From Haliclystus octoradiatus (lineage: Eukaryota > Cnidaria > Staurozoa > Stauromedusae > Haliclystidae), in contig OU744446.1 of assembly GCA_916610825.1 (NCBI GenBank), positions 1,500,501 to 1,564,500 on the forward strand: a stretch of 64,000 nucleotides of DNA, given 5' to 3'. Position 1 is the first letter of the stretch, and every line of letters starts with the position of its first letter. Under the pieces are notes generated by a model that saw only the letters and a list, made by a program, of their open reading frames with translations, was not told the origin of the DNA and ran no database searches. Positions 63,941 through 64,000 of this stretch are shown piece after piece. Position numbers and translations under genes: made by a program.

Positions 63941-64000
63941 GTCTGTGCAGCTACAAATAGTAAGTTTATATGGATTCATGAGATCAATTTCAATTCCAGA

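Overview
The window is nuclear DNA from an intron-rich, AT-rich animal genome. The evidence is spliced genes with GT-AG introns of about 0.1 to 3 kb, a metazoan-specific CRTC coactivator, a synaptic Unc13/Munc13, and many tRNA-derived SINEs, small inverted-repeat elements (MITEs) and microsatellites. I cannot name the phylum from sequence alone. Slow protein evolution and vertebrate-like exon structure point to a conservative invertebrate; tunicate or another marine deuterostome is only a guess.

Layout. 1-3546: satellite and foldback repeats, plus three small minus-strand exons of an unidentified gene (858-1420). 3547-5410 (+): five 3' exons of a PMF1/NNF1-like MIS12-complex kinetochore subunit. 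6356-25649 (-): complete VPS34/PIK3C3, class III phosphatidylinositol 3-kinase, in 29 coding exons that I joined by homology and splice phase (2718 nt, 905 aa). It ends in a 15-bp micro-exon encoding YWRK-stop. 26337-59489 (-): complete Unc13/Munc13 in 46 coding exons (4617 nt, 1538 aa), with C2A, an acidic linker with a calmodulin-type helix, C1, C2B, MUN and C2C. 61548-63039 (-): the last two exons of CRTC, whose 5' part lies beyond the window. The NNF1-like gene converges on VPS34. VPS34, Unc13 and CRTC lie in tandem on the minus strand.

The four named proteins work in different processes: kinetochore assembly, endosome/autophagy PI3P synthesis, synaptic vesicle priming and cAMP-regulated transcription. 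I see no operon logic. One regulatory link is suggestive: a perfect CRE palindrome lies 432 bp upstream of the Unc13 start codon, in the gap between Unc13 and CRTC.

The most unusual content is the repeat landscape. It includes nested foldback elements, Tc1/mariner-like MITEs, a MITE built from TTCATGAACAG units, a hAT-like foldback with a target-site duplication, three tRNA-headed SINE families, a dead LINE reverse-transcriptase fragment, and one Unc13 intron made almost wholly of a tetranucleotide repeat. Coordinates of exons were read by eye and could be off by a base.
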